14,542 nt of DNA. Origin: Helicobacteraceae bacterium UBA6016. Lineage in GTDB: Bacteria; Campylobacterota; Campylobacteria; Campylobacterales; UBA6016. How positions within the stretch are numbered: position 1 is the first letter of the stretch; the number at the start of each line of letters is the position of its first letter. The DNA lies in NCBI GenBank assembly GCA_002428055.1, contig DIZY01000138.1, positions 19,721-34,262 on the forward strand, in the 5' to 3' direction. Made by a program: the position numbers and the translations under genes. Shown one piece after another: positions 13,661 to 14,542 of the stretch. The notes under the pieces were generated by a model that was not told where the DNA came from, searched no databases, and was given only the letters and a program-made list of their open reading frames with translations.

Positions 13661-14109
13661 TACGGTTTTTGTTTTTGACGGTTGCGTCACCTTTTTCTCT
13701 CGGCGTTTATGAGGGAAATGAGCTAATCAGGGAGTATGTAGCAAGCGGGAAGGCGAGCGATGTGCTACCGCCGATGATAGATACAGCCATAAAAGAGTTT
13801 ACGCCAAATGAGATATATTATACAAACGGTCCGGGCAATCATATGTCGCTCAAGATAGCGTTTGTCTGCCTAAAAGCACTTTGTGTTATCAAAAAAATAC
13901 CGCTGTACGGTGTGTCGCCGTTCATATTTAACGGCAATTCCCCAATTAAAGCTTTTGGAAATAGTTATTTTGTATCAACTCTTGGTAAAATAGAGTTAGA
14001 GAACTTTGAAGAAGAGCCGACTCTTTTTCCTGCGGCTTTGCCCAGATGCACTGATTTTGAAGAGCTAAAAGGTTCAGATGAGCCGTTGTTTTTGCTCTCC
14101 GTAGTTTAA
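13657..14109 (+). CDS. Short TsaB-like protein (tRNA t6A partner, reduced form)
   Basis: This 150-aa protein resembles the N-terminal half of TsaB (YeaZ), the ASKHA-fold partner of TsaD and TsaE in making t6A37 on tRNA. The cues are SDVLPPMIDTAIKE (34-47, like the S-x-LLP-x-ID helix), YYTNGPGNHMSLKI (54-67, aligned with the GPGSFTGLRI motif), then LKALCVIKKIPLYGVS (72-87). The family's usual length is about 220-230 aa, and the IDTS start and the second half are eroded or missing. The start is TTG at 13657, overlapping the lpxC stop as TTGA. The same slot between lpxC and thrB is occupied in H. pylori (HP1051) and C. jejuni (Cj0133), from memory. Whether it still works with TsaD cannot be told here. 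Confidence 0.65.
   Translation: MIRFLFLTVASPFSLGVYEGNELIREYVASGKASDVLPPMIDTAIKEFTPNEIYYTNGPGNHMSLKIAFVCLKALCVIKKIPLYGVSPFIFNGNSPIKAFGNSYFVSTLGKIELENFEEEPTLFPAALPRCTDFEELKGSDEPLFLLSVV
13984..13991 (+). promoter_or_regulatory. Possible internal -10 element ahead of thrB
   Basis: GGTAAAAT (13984-13991), preceded by TT, is close to an extended -10 and lies inside the TsaB-like gene, about 135 bases before thrB. No -35 is visible. It would allow extra thrB transcription; support is pattern only. Confidence 0.2.
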
Positions 14110-14125
14110 AATAAGGATGTAGAAA

Positions 14126-14542
14126 TTGTTTTTTTCGGTACCCGCAACAAGCGCAAACATGGGACCAGGGTTTGATACCCTTGGCGTAGCTCTCTCTTTG
14201 CGAAATGAAGTAGATGTCAAGCGCTCCAAATTTTTTAGCGTCTCTATACGCGGTGAGGGCAGAAATAGTGTCCGAATGAAGAGCGGCAATATTTTTGTTA
14301 GTATTTTTAACGAGCAGTATAAGAATATAACAGGCAAAAAAGAGAGTTTTAGGTTTGAGTTTGCAAACAATATACCTATTTCAAGAGGACTTGGTAGCTC
14401 ATCGGCGACAATTATCTCGGCGGTAAAAGCCGCATACGAGATGGCGGGTGTAGAAATTTCAAAAGAAAAAGTCCTCAATATAGCCGTAACATACGAAGCG
14501 CATCCTGACAACATTACGCCTGCCGTGTTTGGCGGATTTAAT
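14126..14542 (+). CDS. thrB: Homoserine kinase, N-terminal part (cut by window end)
   Basis: ThrB phosphorylates homoserine with ATP in threonine synthesis. From the TTG at 14126, 139 codons run open to the window edge. The start gives MFFSVPATSANMGPGFD, whose PATSANMGPGFDTLG (6-20) is the ThrB substrate-binding signature. The GHMP-kinase ATP loop PISRGLGSSSA is at 84-94, and EAHPDN (125-130) follows. AAGGA (14113-14117) sits eight bases before the TTG, and the only ATG nearby (14117) runs straight into a stop. The gene follows the TsaB-like gene by 16 bases. About half of a typical 290-aa ThrB is present. Confidence 0.96.
   Translation, partial: MFFSVPATSANMGPGFDTLGVALSLRNEVDVKRSKFFSVSIRGEGRNSVRMKSGNIFVSIFNEQYKNITGKKESFRFEFANNIPISRGLGSSSATIISAVKAAYEMAGVEISKEKVLNIAVTYEAHPDNITPAVFGGFN

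Noticed and set aside
14126..14137. Seven consecutive T directly after the thrB TTG start, considered as a phase-variation tract.
   Set aside because: Seven T is short for slippage control, Campylobacterota phase variation mainly uses longer G tracts in surface genes, and ThrB is a housekeeping enzyme.
1..14542. Mobile elements, CRISPR arrays, tRNA or rRNA genes, toxin-antitoxin pairs or defence genes.
   Set aside because: No transposase, integrase, regularly spaced repeat, cloverleaf or small two-gene module was found; every sizeable frame belongs to a recognised core gene.

Overview
The window is a compact piece of chromosome from a flagellated Gram-negative bacterium, almost certainly a member of the Campylobacterota (Epsilonproteobacteria). 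The evidence is an HsrA/HP1043-type orphan response regulator without a phosphoacceptor Asp, and gene orders that match, from memory, Campylobacter jejuni (tyrA/bamA divergent; ppx-fdx-hsrA-folB-plsY) and Helicobacter pylori (M23 peptidase-minC-lpxC-short TsaB-like-thrB). The genus cannot be fixed from the sequence. Its moderate G+C and the joining of these blocks around a nadA-nadC-sixA-flhB segment would fit a free-living Sulfurimonas/Sulfuricurvum-like lineage, but that is a guess. Seventeen protein genes are recognisable, two of them cut by the window edges.

Layout. (1) 1-383, minus: 5' part of tyrA (prephenate dehydrogenase). (2) 530-2743, plus: bamA (outer-membrane protein assembly), divergent from tyrA and starting at TTG. 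(3) 2748-6257, minus: the run plsY, folB, hsrA, fdx, ppx, in transcription order. It covers phospholipid acylation, folate synthesis, an essential-type regulator, a 2[4Fe-4S] ferredoxin and an exopolyphosphatase/ppGpp-phosphatase family protein. HsrA has its own extended -10 promoter and fdx a likely one. (4) 6364-14542, plus: a tightly packed run nadA, nadC, sixA, flhB, nrnA, M23 peptidase, minC, lpxC, short TsaB-like protein, thrB (cut by the end). Most junctions are 1-4 bp overlaps or abutments, so this is probably one or two operons with translational coupling.

How the genes fit together. Three threads run through the window: cell-envelope construction and division (BamA, PlsY, LpxC, M23 peptidase, MinC), NAD and amino-acid or cofactor synthesis (NadA, NadC, FolB, TyrA, ThrB), and phosphate or nucleotide signalling and turnover (Ppx, NrnA, SixA, HsrA). 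FlhB, the flagellar export switch, sits alone among housekeeping genes.

I found no mobile element, CRISPR array, tRNA, rRNA, phage or defence gene, and no convincing undescribed multi-gene system. The points worth a second look are small: a hairpin that pairs with the nrnA Shine-Dalgarno sequence, a palindrome carrying both stop codons of convergent bamA and ppx, a strand-biased excess of GTG/TTG starts, the reduced TsaB-like protein, and the atypical receiver pocket of HsrA. No gene-free stretch exceeds about 150 bases.
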